Assembly: GCA_030528525.1 (NCBI GenBank)
Contig: JAUMYT010000010.1
Location: 29,446-93,445 of the forward strand
DNA from: Pasteurellaceae bacterium
GTDB taxonomy: Bacteria; Pseudomonadota; Gammaproteobacteria; Enterobacterales; Pasteurellaceae
DNA: 64,000 bases
Direction: 5' to 3'
The position numbers and the translations under genes were made by a program. Below are positions 8,824-18,320 of this stretch, one piece after another. The notes beneath the pieces are model-generated. The model did not search any database and was not told where the DNA came from. It saw only the letters and a program-made list of their open reading frames with translations. Positions within the stretch are counted from its first letter, which is position 1; each line of letters starts with the position of its first letter.

Positions 8824-9920
8824 TTACGGCTTCCGTTGTAAGGTATTCATTGCCCAATCTAAACCAGAATGGAAATCGTCGGTTAAATGTGGCTTGAATT
8901 GGTTGAGCAGGGCAATCAATGCTGATTTATCTTGATGGCACAGATTGATATGCCCCACTTTACGTCCTGCACGCACTTCTTTGCCGTACCAATGCAGTTG
9001 GCTGAATGGTTGAGCCAGCCATTGATTGCTATGCTCAATGCCGATCAAGTTGATCATCACACTTGGGGCAATCGGCTTAAGTTCTGGGGTTGGTAGATCT
9101 AATAGGCACGCAAATGCAACTCAAATTGGCTGACAGAACAGCCCAGTTGTGTCCAATGTCCGCTATTATGCACTCGAGGAGCGAGTTCGTTGATCAGCAA
9201 TTTATCGCCCACGATAAAACATTCCATTGCCATTACGCCGACATACTCCAGCTCTTGCATAATCGCCCCAAGCATCTGTTCTGCTTGCTGTTGGAACTGA
9301 GCTTGATGTGGCAAATTGGTATTCATCACGCTATACCGCAAAATGCCGTTTTGTTGCAGGTTATGGGTAACGGGATAAAAACGGGTGTCGCCATTGCGGA
9401 ATCTTGCCCCAACCAATGACACTTCGCCGTCAAACGGAATGAATTTTTCGGCAATCACCTCACCAAACAGATCAGGCGTGATCTGCTCAATGTTGTCTTT
9501 CGTCACAATCCATTGACCCCGCCCGTCATAGCCACCCGTACGGCGTTTTACTACCACTTTTTCGCCAATGTTTTCAAATACTTGCTGCCATTGTTCGGGG
9601 GATTCCAATAACTGCCACGGCGAGGTTGCAAGTTGTAATTGATCGAGCAACGATTTCTGAGTTAAGCGATCCGCCAATTTGCCAAACACATTCAAATTGA
9701 CAAAATTCGGGTGGCTGCCGAGCAAGCGAGTGAGTGGCGTGTCTGCCCAACGCTCGATTTCGGCGGTAATCAGGCTGTTTGGCTCAATCTCAAACACAGG
9801 GGCATCAAATGCCAAAGGGCGAACATCAATATCTAACGGCAAGCCAGCGTAGCGAAGCATTCTGCCAAGCTGTCCGTTGCCGAGTACATAAACGGTTGGA
9901 TAAGTAATACTTGGTTGCAT
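8824..9920 (-). pseudogene. purK: 5-(carboxyamino)imidazole ribonucleotide synthase, frameshifted
   Basis: PurK carboxylates AIR with ATP and bicarbonate, feeding PurE. From the ATG at 9920 the protein reads VYVLGNGQLGRML (ATP-grasp N-terminal glycine motif), KRRTGGYDGRGQW, AEKFIPFDGEVS and ELAPRVHNSGHWT, to FELHLRAY followed by a stop at residue 274. The remaining C-terminus (LLDLPTPELKPIAPSVMINLIGIEH to TLQRKP) continues in another frame down to 8824. Restoring one base in the GG run at 9105-9106 joins them into a normal PurK of about 360 residues. This is a single-base deletion or a sequencing error. Both halves look otherwise well conserved, so any loss is recent. Confidence 0.88.
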
Positions 9921-9940
9921 AAATTTCTCTTTATTCGGTT

Positions 9941-10025
9941 ACAAGGGGTAAGATCTGGGTCAAAAAGTGCAAAATGTAGCCGATCGTATGATTTGCATTT
10001 TTTTATGCAGATCTGACCCCCTTGC
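9941..10025. repeat. Inverted pair of ACAAGGGG elements between the asparaginase gene and purK
   Basis: Plus-strand ACAAGGGGTAAGATCTG (9941-) and minus-strand GCAAGGGGGTCAGATCTG (-10025) face each other, each followed by TGCAAA. They could form a stem of about 17 bp with a 50-base loop, 20 bp upstream of the purK start. Confidence 0.75.
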
Positions 10026-10028
10026 AAG

Positions 10029-10994
10029 TTAAAAATAATCACATAATGGTTGGTTAAGTGTTTGATTTAATAGAACTAATAATTTAATCCGTGCTTTCTG
10101 TCCGCTCAATCCTTGGGTAAAAATTACCCCTTGTTGTTTGAGCTGTTTACCGCCGCCGAGATAATCGTACACATCTTGCGTGATGCCGTTGAACGCACGG
10201 GAAACTAATACCACGGGGATTTTTGCGTCCAACAAAGCTTGCACGCCAGTCAAACAGCTAGGTGGTAGATTGCCTGCACCGAGTGCTTCGATAACCACGC
10301 CATCACAGCCTGCTTGAGCCAGCTGTTCGAGCAAAAAGCTGTCCATCCCAACATAACTTTTGATCAGCTGCACATTGGTTTTGCTCAAGGTGTGCAACGG
10401 AAAACGCTCATACTGGCGAAGTTGCTGGAAGTAAATCACCCGATTTTTGGCGACTAACCCGCAAGGCCCAAAGGTAGGCGTTTGGAAAGTCGCTACGTTA
10501 GTGGTGTGGGTTTTGGTCACAAATTTGGCGTTGTGGATTTCATCGTTCATTACCACCAACACACCTTTTTGCTGGCTTTCAGGACATAACGCCACCGCAA
10601 TCGCACTTTGCAAGTTGATTAAGCCGTCCGAGCCAAGTTCGTTGCTGGAACGCATTGCCCCCGTTAGCACCACAGGCACTTCTACGCAGAGGGCTAAATC
10701 CAAGAAATAGGCGGTTTCTTCAAGGGTGTCGGTGCCGTGGGTAATCACCACCGCATCAAATTGCTCTTGTGTTACCGCTTGTTCAATTCGCTGTTTCAGT
10801 TGTTGCCAATGGGTCAGCATAATATGTGGCGAAGGCAGGTTAAAGATCGCTTCTTGATGTAACTCGGCTGGGTGATTTAAGCGACAAAGCGATGCCATCA
10901 AGGGGTTTTCAGCGGTGGGTGAGACTTTGCCATCTCGCCCTTCGCTCATCGAAATGGTGCCGCCCGTATGTAAAATCAGTAGTTTTTGAGCCAT
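10029..10994 (-). CDS. Asparaginase (no signal peptide)
   Basis: Hydrolyses L-asparagine to aspartate and ammonia. The protein from the ATG at 10994 has 321 residues. Catalytic Thr lies in LLILHTGGTISM and the second active-site motif is VVITHGTDTLEETAYFLDL. VVLTGAMRSSNELGSDG supplies the conserved region with the active-site Asp, although its Lys position is not obvious by eye. There is no leader peptide, so a cytosolic enzyme is likely. The start is one base past the purE stop, implying translational coupling, and the gene splits the usual purE-purK pair. Whether it is better called ansA or an ansB-like cytosolic form cannot be settled here. Confidence 0.88.
   Translation of the reverse strand: MAQKLLILHTGGTISMSEGRDGKVSPTAENPLMASLCRLNHPAELHQEAIFNLPSPHIMLTHWQQLKQRIEQAVTQEQFDAVVITHGTDTLEETAYFLDLALCVEVPVVLTGAMRSSNELGSDGLINLQSAIAVALCPESQQKGVLVVMNDEIHNAKFVTKTHTTNVATFQTPTFGPCGLVAKNRVIYFQQLRQYERFPLHTLSKTNVQLIKSYVGMDSFLLEQLAQAGCDGVVIEALGAGNLPPSCLTGVQALLDAKIPVVLVSRAFNGITQDVYDYLGGGKQLKQQGVIFTQGLSGQKARIKLLVLLNQTLNQPLCDYF
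10774..10782 (-). repeat. Canonical Apl-type uptake core in the asparaginase gene
   Basis: Exact ACAAGCGGT on the minus strand, inside coding sequence. Confidence 0.6.
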
Positions 10995-10995
10995 A

Positions 10996-11490
10996 TTACG
11001 CCACACGGGGATCAGGGTTGTCTAACACCGTTTGAGTTTGTTCGTGGCGGAATTGGTGGAGTTTTTTCGCAAGATCTGGAGCGAACGCGGCTAAAATTTG
11101 AGCCGCTAACAAGCCTGCATTGGCAGCCCCTGCAGAGCCAATCGCAAGGGTGCCGACTGGAATCCCTTTTGGCATTTGCACGATCGAATACAAGCTATCC
11201 ACACCACTTAACATCGAGCTTTTGACTGGCACGCCCAGCACTGGCACGATGGTTTTAGCGGCGATCATCCCTGGTAAATGGGCTGCACCACCAGCCCCTG
11301 CGATAATCACTTTATAGCCGTTCGCTTCGGCACTTTCAGCGAAAGAGAAGAGTTTGTCTGGTGTTCGGTGAGCGGAGACCACTTCCACGTAGTAAGGCAG
11401 ATCGAATTGATCGAGAATTTGGGTGGCTTCAGACATCGTCGCCCAATCACTTTTTGAGCCCATTACAATCGCAATTTGTGCTTTTTTCAT
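10996..11490 (-). CDS. purE: N5-carboxyaminoimidazole ribonucleotide mutase
   Basis: Class I PurE, which moves the carboxyl of N5-CAIR to give CAIR in purine synthesis. Its 164 residues compare with 169 in E. coli. Motifs are [13 protein letters not shown] (phosphate-binding loop), [10 protein letters not shown] with the conserved His, and [11 protein letters not shown]. It is the first gene of purE-asparaginase-purK and has a PurR box about 50-65 bp upstream. Class I PurE depends on PurK to make its substrate, so the purK frameshift matters for this gene. Confidence 0.96.
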   Translation of the reverse strand: MKKAQIAIVMGSKSDWATMSEATQILDQFDLPYYVEVVSAHRTPDKLFSFAESAEANGYKVIIAGAGGAAHLPGMIAAKTIVPVLGVPVKSSMLSGVDSLYSIVQMPKGIPVGTLAIGSAGAANAGLLAAQILAAFAPDLAKKLHQFRHEQTQTVLDNPDPRVA

Positions 11491-11538
11491 TTGTATAGCC
11501 TATATTGAAAACAAAAACGACCAATAGCATAGCATAAA

Positions 11539-11554
11539 AGGCAAACGTTTGCTT
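11539..11554. promoter_or_regulatory. purE: PurR operator upstream of purE
   Basis: AGGCAAACGTTTGCTT contains the perfect palindromic PurR core GCAAACGTTTGC. It is 49-64 bp upstream of the purE start, where the purine repressor acts in enterics. Confidence 0.85.
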
Positions 11555-11588
11555 AATAAAATCAATCGTAAAATATGGTGGAAATCGC

Positions 11589-11597
11589 ACCGCTTGT
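11589..11597 (-). repeat. Canonical Apl-type uptake core
   Basis: Exact ACAAGCGGT on the minus strand, between purE and aceE. Confidence 0.65.
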
Positions 11598-11810
11598 ATG
11601 CTTTTCATTGGGGAAAAATAGACAAAATCGCCCATTTTTGCTATCTTGTCTGCAAAATTTTCTACATTTTTTCAAAAAATTTAATATTTGTTTGGAAATC
11701 AAGTAGATAGCAATACGAAGGTGGTGCTTAACGCCTCCGTTGTTTCGGTTTTCGTTAGTGATAAATCAATGATTTATCCGATTTTAACTCACTTAAAAAA
11801 GGACAAAACT

Positions 11811-14468
11811 ATGTCAGAAATGTTAGCACACGACGTAGATCCATTCGAAACGCAAGAATGGTTAGATTCAGTTAATTCGCTTGTGAAAGCGGAAGGCACT
11901 GAGCGTGCACAGTTCATCATTCAACAAGTTATGCAACACGCTAGAACCCAAGGCGTTTCTCTTCCATCAGGTGTAACCACCGATTATGTGAACACTATCC
12001 CTGTTTCTGAACAACCAGTTTATCCAGGGAATAAAGCGATTGAACGCCGTATCCGTTCTGCGGTGCGTTGGAATGCGATTGCAATGGTATTGCGTAGCCA
12101 GAAGAAAGATTTGGATTTAGGTGGCCACATTTCGACATTCCAATCTTCTGCTACAATGTATGAAGTGTGTTTTAACCACTTCTTCAAAGCGGCAACGGAC
12201 AAAGACGGCGGTGACTTAGTTTACTCACAAGGTCACGCTGCACCGGGTATTTACGCTCGTTCTTTCTTAGAAGGTCGTTTAACCGCAGAGCAATTAGATA
12301 ACTTCCGTCAAGAAGCTTTTGTGGACGGTTTATCTTCTTACCCACACCCGAAATTGATGCCAGAATATTGGCAGTTCTCTACCGTTTCAATGGGCTTAGG
12401 GCCAGTGAATGCGATTTACCAAGCCCGTTTCTTAAAATACTTACATAACCGTGGTATTAAAGATACTTCAGGTCAAACCGTTTATGCGTTCTTAGGCGAT
12501 GGGGAAATGGACGAAATCGAGTCTAAAGGTGCCTTAACCGTTGCAGGTCGTGAAAAATTAGATAACTTGATCTTTATCATCAGCTGTAACTTACAACGCT
12601 TAGACGGCCCAGTAAACGGTAACGGTAAAATCGTGCAAGAGCTTGAAGGCTTGTTCAACGGAGCAGGTTGGGAAGTGATCAAAGTGTTATGGGGCAGTGG
12701 TTGGGATAAACTGTTCGCTAAAGACACATCAGGCAAATTGGCTCAATTGATGATGGAAGTGGTGGACGGCGACTACTTAACCTTTAAATCAAAAGATGGT
12801 GCTTACATTCGTGAACACTTCTTCGGTCGTTTCCCAGAAACGGCAGCACTGGTTGCAGATATGACAGACGATGAGATCTGGGCATTACGCCGTGGTGCAC
12901 ACGACAGCGAAAAAATGTACGCCGCCTTTGAACGTGCGAAACGTTCCAACAAACCAGCGGTGATTTTAGCTCACCAAGTGAAAGGCTATAAAATCCCAGA
13001 AGCGGAAAGTAAAAACACCGCTCACCAATCGAAAAAAATGTCTTACGAGAGCTTATTGGGCTTCCGTGATTACTTCCAATTACCATTGACTGATAAACAA
13101 GTGGAAGATTTAGAGTACATCACTTTCCCAGAAGGCTCTGAAGAGTACAACTATTTACACGGTCGTCGTAAAGAGTTAGACGGTTACTTGCCAGCACGTC
13201 GCCCGAAATTTGATGTGGAATATAAAGTGCCTGCACTTGCTGAATTCCAAGCATTGTTAGACGAGCAACCACGTGGCATTTCAACCACAATGGCATTCTC
13301 TCGTGTGTTGAACGTGTTGTTAAAAGACAAAAACATCGGCAAAACTATCGTACCAATCATTGCAGACGAAGCTCGTACCTTTGGTATGGAAGGCTTATTC
13401 CGTCAAATCGGGATCTACAACCCGCACGGTCAAAACTATGTGCCTTCAGACCGTGATTTAGTGGCGTACTACCGTGAAGCCACAGACGGTCAAGTATTGC
13501 AAGAAGGGATCAATGAATTAGGGGCAACGGCATCTTGGGTAGCAGCAGCGACTTCATATTCTGTGAACAATCAACCGATGATCCCATTCTTCATCTACTA
13601 CTCAATGTTCGGTTTCCAACGTGTGGGCGATATGATGTGGTTAGCAGGCGACCAATTATGCCGTGGCTTTATGATCGGCGGTACATCAGGTCGTACAACC
13701 TTAAACGGTGAAGGTTTACAGCACGAAGACGGTCACAGCCATATCCAAGCAGGCGTAATCCCGAACTGTATCACCTACGATCCAGCATTCGCCTTTGAAG
13801 TAGCGGTGATCGTTCAAGACGGTATCCAACGTATGTACGGTGAAAAACAAGAAGACGTGTTCTACTACATCACCACCTTAAACGAAATCACCGAACAGCC
13901 TGCAATGCCAAAAGGTGCGGAAGAAGGTATCCGCAAAGGTTTATATAAATTTGAAACCGTGGAAGGTAAAGGCAAAGGACACGTTCAGTTGTTAGGTTCA
14001 GGTGCTATCTTACGCCACGTGCGTGAAGCGGCTCAAATCTTGGCTCGTGACTACGGTGTAACCGCAGACGTGTTCTCGGCTCCATCATTCAACGAATTAG
14101 GTCGTGACGGTGCGGATGTGGCTCGTTGGAACTTATTACACCCAACTGAAACCCCACGTGTGCCATACGTTGCACAAGTGTTGGCAGATTTACCAACCGT
14201 GGCTTCAACTGACTATATGAAACTTTACGCCGAGCAAATCCGTGCTTATGTACCAAGCAAACACTACCACGTGTTAGGTACTGACGGTTTCGGTCGTTCA
14301 GACAGCCGTGCAAACTTGCGTGAACACTTCGAAGTGGACGAGCGTTATGTCGTGGTTGCGGCATTAACCCAATTAGCCAAAGAAGGCACTATTGAGTTAA
14401 AAGTGGTTTCAGAAGCGATTGAAAAATTTGGCTTGAACGTTGATCGTATCAATCCGCTTTATGCGTAA
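11811..14468 (+). CDS. aceE: Pyruvate dehydrogenase E1 component (homodimeric type)
   Basis: Thiamine-diphosphate enzyme that decarboxylates pyruvate and passes the acetyl group to the lipoyl arms of AceF. Its 885 residues match E. coli (887). The ATG at 11811 follows AAAGGACAAAACT and gives MSEMLAHDVDPFETQEWLDS, as in known proteins. The ThDP and magnesium motif GDGEMDE...N begins near residue 227 (FLGDGEMDEIESKGALTVAGREKLDNLIFIISCN). It heads aceE-aceF-lpdA. A palindromic repeat pair lies between it and aceF. Confidence 0.98.
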   Translation: MSEMLAHDVDPFETQEWLDSVNSLVKAEGTERAQFIIQQVMQHARTQGVSLPSGVTTDYVNTIPVSEQPVYPGNKAIERRIRSAVRWNAIAMVLRSQKKDLDLGGHISTFQSSATMYEVCFNHFFKAATDKDGGDLVYSQGHAAPGIYARSFLEGRLTAEQLDNFRQEAFVDGLSSYPHPKLMPEYWQFSTVSMGLGPVNAIYQARFLKYLHNRGIKDTSGQTVYAFLGDGEMDEIESKGALTVAGREKLDNLIFIISCNLQRLDGPVNGNGKIVQELEGLFNGAGWEVIKVLWGSGWDKLFAKDTSGKLAQLMMEVVDGDYLTFKSKDGAYIREHFFGRFPETAALVADMTDDEIWALRRGAHDSEKMYAAFERAKRSNKPAVILAHQVKGYKIPEAESKNTAHQSKKMSYESLLGFRDYFQLPLTDKQVEDLEYITFPEGSEEYNYLHGRRKELDGYLPARRPKFDVEYKVPALAEFQALLDEQPRGISTTMAFSRVLNVLLKDKNIGKTIVPIIADEARTFGMEGLFRQIGIYNPHGQNYVPSDRDLVAYYREATDGQVLQEGINELGATASWVAAATSYSVNNQPMIPFFIYYSMFGFQRVGDMMWLAGDQLCRGFMIGGTSGRTTLNGEGLQHEDGHSHIQAGVIPNCITYDPAFAFEVAVIVQDGIQRMYGEKQEDVFYYITTLNEITEQPAMPKGAEEGIRKGLYKFETVEGKGKGHVQLLGSGAILRHVREAAQILARDYGVTADVFSAPSFNELGRDGADVARWNLLHPTETPRVPYVAQVLADLPTVASTDYMKLYAEQIRAYVPSKHYHVLGTDGFGRSDSRANLREHFEVDERYVVVAALTQLAKEGTIELKVVSEAIEKFGLNVDRINPLYA

Positions 14469-14525
14469 GAAATAAATAAGCAAGCGGTGAAATTGCATCC
14501 ATATTTTGCAAATTCAACCGTTTAT

Positions 14526-14590
14526 GTAGGGTGGGCTTTAGCCCACCGATTACTCCCGAAATCGTGATGGTGGGCTAAAGCCCACCCTAC
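14526..14590. repeat. Inverted pair of GTAGGGTGGGC repeats between aceE and aceF
   Basis: Two 22-bp palindromes (14526-14547 and 14569-14590) in opposite orientation, 21 bp apart. They can form one long stem of up to 22 bp in the intercistronic RNA, 24 bp before the aceF ATG. They may set the aceE:aceF message ratio. Confidence 0.85.
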
Positions 14591-14613
14591 GAGAAAAATG
14601 AAGGAATAAAACA

Positions 14614-16512
14614 ATGTCAAAACAAATTCAAGTGCCAGATATCGGTGGCGATGAAGTTACCGTGACCGAAGTGATGGTCAACGTGGGCGATACGATTGCC
14701 GTTGATCAATCCATTATCAATGTGGAAGGCGACAAAGCGTCAATGGAAGTGCCAGCCCCAGAAGCCGGCGTGGTCAAAGAAATTTTAGTGAAAGTGGGCG
14801 ATAAAGTGGCGACTGGCTCGCCAATGTTAGTGTTAGAAAATGCAGACACAGCCCCAGCACCAAAAGCAGAAGCACCAGTAGCGACACCAGCACCTGTTGC
14901 GGCAGCCAGTGCGGTGGTTGATGTCAATGTGCCAGACATCGGTGGCGATGAAGTGAACGTGACCGAAATTATGGTGAAGGTTGGCGATAAAGTCGAAGTG
15001 GATCAGTCCATCATCAACGTGGAAGGCGACAAAGCCTCAATGGAAGTGCCAGCCCCAATCGCAGGCGTGGTCAAAGAAATTTTGATCAATGTAGGCGATA
15101 AAGTGGCGACCGGCAAATTGATTATGAAATTTGAAGTAGCAGGTGCCGCACCAGCCGCAGCACCTGTTCAGGCAGCAGCGCCAGCACCACAAGCGACTGC
15201 ATCAGCAATTCAAGACGTAAACGTGCCAGACATCGGTGGCGATGAAGTGAACGTGACCGAAATTATGGTGAAGGTTGGCGATAAAGTCGAAGTGGATCAG
15301 TCCATCATCAACGTGGAAGGCGACAAAGCCTCAATGGAAGTGCCAGCCCCAATCGCAGGCGTGGTCAAAGAAATTTTGATCAACGTGGGCGACAAAGTTT
15401 CTACGGGCAAATTGATTATGAAATTTGAAGTGGCAGGTGCCGCACCAGCAGCGGCTCCTGTTCAAGCCGCAGCCCCTGCACCACAAGCAGAAGTTGCTCC
15501 AGTTGCCCCTGCACAATCAGGCAATGTAGCAGGATTGAGCCAAGAGCAAGTGGTGGCAAGTGCAGGTTACGCACACGCAACCCCTGTGATCCGCCGTTTA
15601 GCTCGTGAATTTGGCGTGAGCCTTGATAACGTGAAAGGCACAGGTCGCAAAGGTCGTATCGTTAAAGAAGACATCGAAGCCTATGTGAAGACCGCGGTGA
15701 AAGTGTTTGAAGAAGTCAAAGCAGGCAAAGCTCCTTCAGCAGGCACAGGCGTGGCAAACAGTGCAGGCTTAGGTTTATTACCGTGGCCGAAAGTGGACTT
15801 CAGCAAATTCGGCGAAATCGAAGAAGTCGAATTAAGCCGTATCAACAAGATTTCAGGGGCGAACTTACACCGTAACTGGGTAATGATCCCACACGTGACA
15901 CACTTCGACCGCACAGACATCACCGAGTTAGAAGCGTTCCGCAAAGCTCAAAATGAAGTGGTGGCAAAACAAAAACTTGATGTGAAAATCACGCCAGTGG
16001 TCTTCATTATGAAAGCGGTGGCGAAAGCGTTAGAAGCCTTCCCACGTTTCAACAGCTCAATTTCTGAAGACGGTCAAAAACTGACACTCAAGAAATACAT
16101 CAACATCGGTATTGCGGTGGATACACCAAACGGCTTAGTGGTGCCTGTGTTCAAAAATGTGAACAAAAAAGGCATTATCGAGCTTTCTCGTGAGTTAATG
16201 GAAGTGTCGAAGAAAGCCCGTGACGGCAAGCTCTCTGGCTCTGATATGCAAGGTGGCTGTTTCACCATTTCAAGCCTTGGCGGTATCGGCACAACCCACT
16301 TCACTCCAATCGTGAATGCTCCAGAAGTGGCGATTTTAGGCGTATCAAAATCTGAAATGCAGCCAGTTTGGAACGGCAAAGAGTTCCAACCACGCTTGAT
16401 GTTGCCACTCTCATTATCCTTCGACCACCGAGTGATCGACGGTGCAGACGGGGCGAGATTCTTAAGCTACATCAATGGTGTATTAGCCGACATTCGTCAG
16501 TTAGTTATGTAA
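14614..16512 (+). CDS. aceF: Dihydrolipoamide acetyltransferase (pyruvate dehydrogenase E2, three lipoyl domains)
   Basis: Core of the pyruvate dehydrogenase complex; it transfers acetyl from lipoamide to CoA. Its 632 residues compare with 630 in E. coli. Three lipoyl domains carry the lipoylated Lys in [11 protein letters not shown] at about residues 41, 140 and 238, joined by Ala/Pro linkers. The E1/E3-binding domain is [33 protein letters not shown], and the catalytic domain ends with [15 protein letters not shown]. Domains 2 and 3 are encoded by about 161 bp of identical DNA, 294 bp apart, so one was recently copied from the other. AAGGAATAAAAC precedes the ATG. Confidence 0.98.
   Translation: MSKQIQVPDIGGDEVTVTEVMVNVGDTIAVDQSIINVEGDKASMEVPAPEAGVVKEILVKVGDKVATGSPMLVLENADTAPAPKAEAPVATPAPVAAASAVVDVNVPDIGGDEVNVTEIMVKVGDKVEVDQSIINVEGDKASMEVPAPIAGVVKEILINVGDKVATGKLIMKFEVAGAAPAAAPVQAAAPAPQATASAIQDVNVPDIGGDEVNVTEIMVKVGDKVEVDQSIINVEGDKASMEVPAPIAGVVKEILINVGDKVSTGKLIMKFEVAGAAPAAAPVQAAAPAPQAEVAPVAPAQSGNVAGLSQEQVVASAGYAHATPVIRRLAREFGVSLDNVKGTGRKGRIVKEDIEAYVKTAVKVFEEVKAGKAPSAGTGVANSAGLGLLPWPKVDFSKFGEIEEVELSRINKISGANLHRNWVMIPHVTHFDRTDITELEAFRKAQNEVVAKQKLDVKITPVVFIMKAVAKALEAFPRFNSSISEDGQKLTLKKYINIGIAVDTPNGLVVPVFKNVNKKGIIELSRELMEVSKKARDGKLSGSDMQGGCFTISSLGGIGTTHFTPIVNAPEVAILGVSKSEMQPVWNGKEFQPRLMLPLSLSFDHRVIDGADGARFLSYINGVLADIRQLVM
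14929..15383 (+). repeat. Direct repeat encoding lipoyl domains 2 and 3 of AceF
   Basis: About 161 bp starting at 14929 and again at 15223 (offset 294 bp) appear identical by eye, including synonymous sites. Domain 1 differs at many third positions. This implies recent gene conversion or duplication within aceF. Confidence 0.85.
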
Positions 16513-16514
16513 TG

Positions 16515-16561
16515 GCAAGGGGGGAGATCTTGCAAAAAATCTGCAAAATTTTCCCCCTTGT
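16515..16561. terminator. Palindromic ACAAGGGGG element after aceF (terminator-like)
   Basis: GCAAGGGGG with AGATCTTGCAAAAAATCTGC runs forward and ACAAGGGGG runs back from 16561, so two element cores face each other and can fold as a hairpin just after the aceF stop. It would partly separate aceEF from lpdA. Confidence 0.65.
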
Positions 16562-16606
16562 TGAAATTCTGTGATCTAGTTCTCGTTATTAAATTGTTAA
16601 AAGTGC

Positions 16607-16612
16607 TACAAT
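16607..16612 (+). promoter_or_regulatory. lpdA: Possible -10 of a separate lpdA promoter
   Basis: TACAAT lies 43 bp upstream of the lpdA ATG, after the terminator-like element. The -35 region is poor. A separate lpd promoter is known in E. coli. Confidence 0.35.
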
Positions 16613-16654
16613 TAGCAACGATTTTGTAACAGACAACCCCTTACAGAGGTAAAA

Positions 16655-18079
16655 ATGAGCAAAGAAATTAAAACTCAAGTCGTGGTACTTGGTGCAGGGC
16701 CTGCAGGCTATTCTGCCGCTTTCCGTTGTGCGGATTTAGGTTTAGAAACCGTTATTGTTGAACGTTATTCCACCCTTGGCGGTGTATGTTTAAACGTGGG
16801 TTGTATCCCATCTAAAGCGTTACTTCACGTGGCGAAAGTGATCGAAGAAGCGAAATGTGCTACACATAATGGCGTCACGTTTGGCGAGCCGACTATCGAC
16901 TTAGACAAAGTGCGTGCAGGTAAAGAAGCGGTCGTTGCGAAATTAACAGGCGGCTTAGCAGGTATGGCGAAAATGCGTAAAGTAACCGTCGTAGAAGGTC
17001 AAGCGACTTTTGCGGATTCTCACACCTTAGTGGCTCGTGACCGTGACGGCAATCCAACCACGATCAAATTTGACAATGCGATTATCGCCGCAGGTTCTCG
17101 CCCAATCCAACTTCCATTCATTCCACACGATGACCCACGCGTTTGGGATTCAACCGATGCGTTGAAATTAAAAGAAGTGCCGAAAAAATTACTCATTATG
17201 GGCGGTGGTATCATCGGCTTAGAAATGGGGACGGTGTATAACGCACTCGGTTCAGAAGTGGAAGTGGTGGAAATGTTCGACCAAGTAATTCCAGCAGCCG
17301 ACAAAGACGTGGTCGCCATCTACACCAAACAAGTGGAGAAAAAATTCAAGTTAATGCTTGAAACCAAAGTGACTGCGGTGGAAGCCAAAGATGACGGCAT
17401 CTATGTGTCAATGGAAGGCAAAGCGTGCAATGACACTAAACGTTATGATGCGGTGCTTGTGGCAATCGGTCGTGTGCCAAACGGCAAATTGTTAGATGCA
17501 GGTAAAGCGGGCGTGGAAGTGGACGAGCGTGGTTTCATCAATGTTGATAAACAAATGCGTACCAACGTGCCGCACATTTTTGCGATTGGCGACATCGTGG
17601 GTCAGCCAATGTTAGCCCATAAAGGCGTGCACGAAGGTCACGTGGCGGCAGAAGTGATTGCAGGAATGAAGCACTACTTCGATCCAAAAGTGATCCCGTC
17701 CATCGCTTATACCGAGCCAGAAGTGGCGTGGGTCGGCAAAACCGAGAAAGAGTGCCGTCAAGAAGGCTTAAACTTTGAAGTAGCGAAATTCCCGTGGGCA
17801 GCATCAGGTCGTGCGATTGCGTCTGAATGTTCAGAGGGGATGACTAAACTGATCTTCGATAAAGACACCCACCGTGTATTAGGTGGGGCAATTGTCGGTA
17901 CCAACGGCGGCGAATTGTTAGGCGAAATCGGTTTGGCAATCGAAATGGGCTGTGATGCCGAAGACATCGCACTCACTATTCACGCTCACCCAACCTTACA
18001 CGAATCAGTTGGTTTAGCCGCTGAAATTTTCGAAGGTTCGGTAACGGATTTACCAAATCCAAAAGCGAAGAAAAAATAG
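16655..18079 (+). CDS. lpdA: Dihydrolipoamide dehydrogenase (E3)
   Basis: FAD flavoprotein that reoxidises dihydrolipoamide with NAD+ for the pyruvate and 2-oxoglutarate dehydrogenase complexes. Its 474 residues match the usual length. VVVLGAGPAGYSAAFRCADLG is the FAD-binding loop, GGVCLNVGCIPSKALL holds the redox disulfide, LLIMGGGIIGLEMG is the NAD-binding loop, and HAHPTLHES carries the catalytic His-Glu pair. The ATG follows CAGAGGTAAAA. It is the last gene of the pdh cluster and has a terminator behind it. Confidence 0.98.
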   Translation: MSKEIKTQVVVLGAGPAGYSAAFRCADLGLETVIVERYSTLGGVCLNVGCIPSKALLHVAKVIEEAKCATHNGVTFGEPTIDLDKVRAGKEAVVAKLTGGLAGMAKMRKVTVVEGQATFADSHTLVARDRDGNPTTIKFDNAIIAAGSRPIQLPFIPHDDPRVWDSTDALKLKEVPKKLLIMGGGIIGLEMGTVYNALGSEVEVVEMFDQVIPAADKDVVAIYTKQVEKKFKLMLETKVTAVEAKDDGIYVSMEGKACNDTKRYDAVLVAIGRVPNGKLLDAGKAGVEVDERGFINVDKQMRTNVPHIFAIGDIVGQPMLAHKGVHEGHVAAEVIAGMKHYFDPKVIPSIAYTEPEVAWVGKTEKECRQEGLNFEVAKFPWAASGRAIASECSEGMTKLIFDKDTHRVLGGAIVGTNGGELLGEIGLAIEMGCDAEDIALTIHAHPTLHESVGLAAEIFEGSVTDLPNPKAKKK

Positions 18080-18116
18080 TTTAGACTGATATTACGTCAG
18101 CGTTTAGATATATTAT

Positions 18117-18170
18117 TCTGCACCTCAAAAGTTGGATTCACTCACCAACGAATTAAGGTGCAGATTTTTT
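18117..18170 (+). terminator. Terminator after lpdA
   Basis: A 9-bp stem TCTGCACCT / AGGTGCAGA encloses a nested GTTGG / CCAAC hairpin and is followed by TTTTTT. Confidence 0.75.
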
Positions 18171-18320
18171 ATGGGGACATACACGAATGTTTAGCATAGC
18201 GTTGGAGTTTTATCTTCAAAATACATGTTGATCAAAATAGCCTGCCATATTCCGCAATCTTTCATATTTTCAAAAATCGGTGATAATATACCGCCATTTT
18301 TAGCACTCAATCTCACTACA

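Larger units (their letters stand above)
11491..11810. promoter_or_regulatory. Divergent control region between purE and aceE (320 bp)
   Basis: It holds the purE operator at 11539-11554, TATGCT-like -10 candidates for purE near 11525-11535 (minus), a canonical uptake core at 11589-11597, and the aceE leader. The aceE frame is open for 123 bp upstream of the ATG (from 11688), but that extension resembles no E1 protein. No further gene is seen. Confidence 0.6.

Noticed and set aside
11688..11810. Upstream in-frame extension of aceE (MFGNQVDSNTK...)
   Set aside because: It has no ribosome site and no likeness to E1 proteins; the ATG at 11811 has a good ribosome site and the conserved N-terminus.
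18117..18180. Insertion-sequence remnant after lpdA
   Set aside because: The nested inverted repeats look a little like IS ends, but there is no transposase fragment or second end; a terminator explains it.
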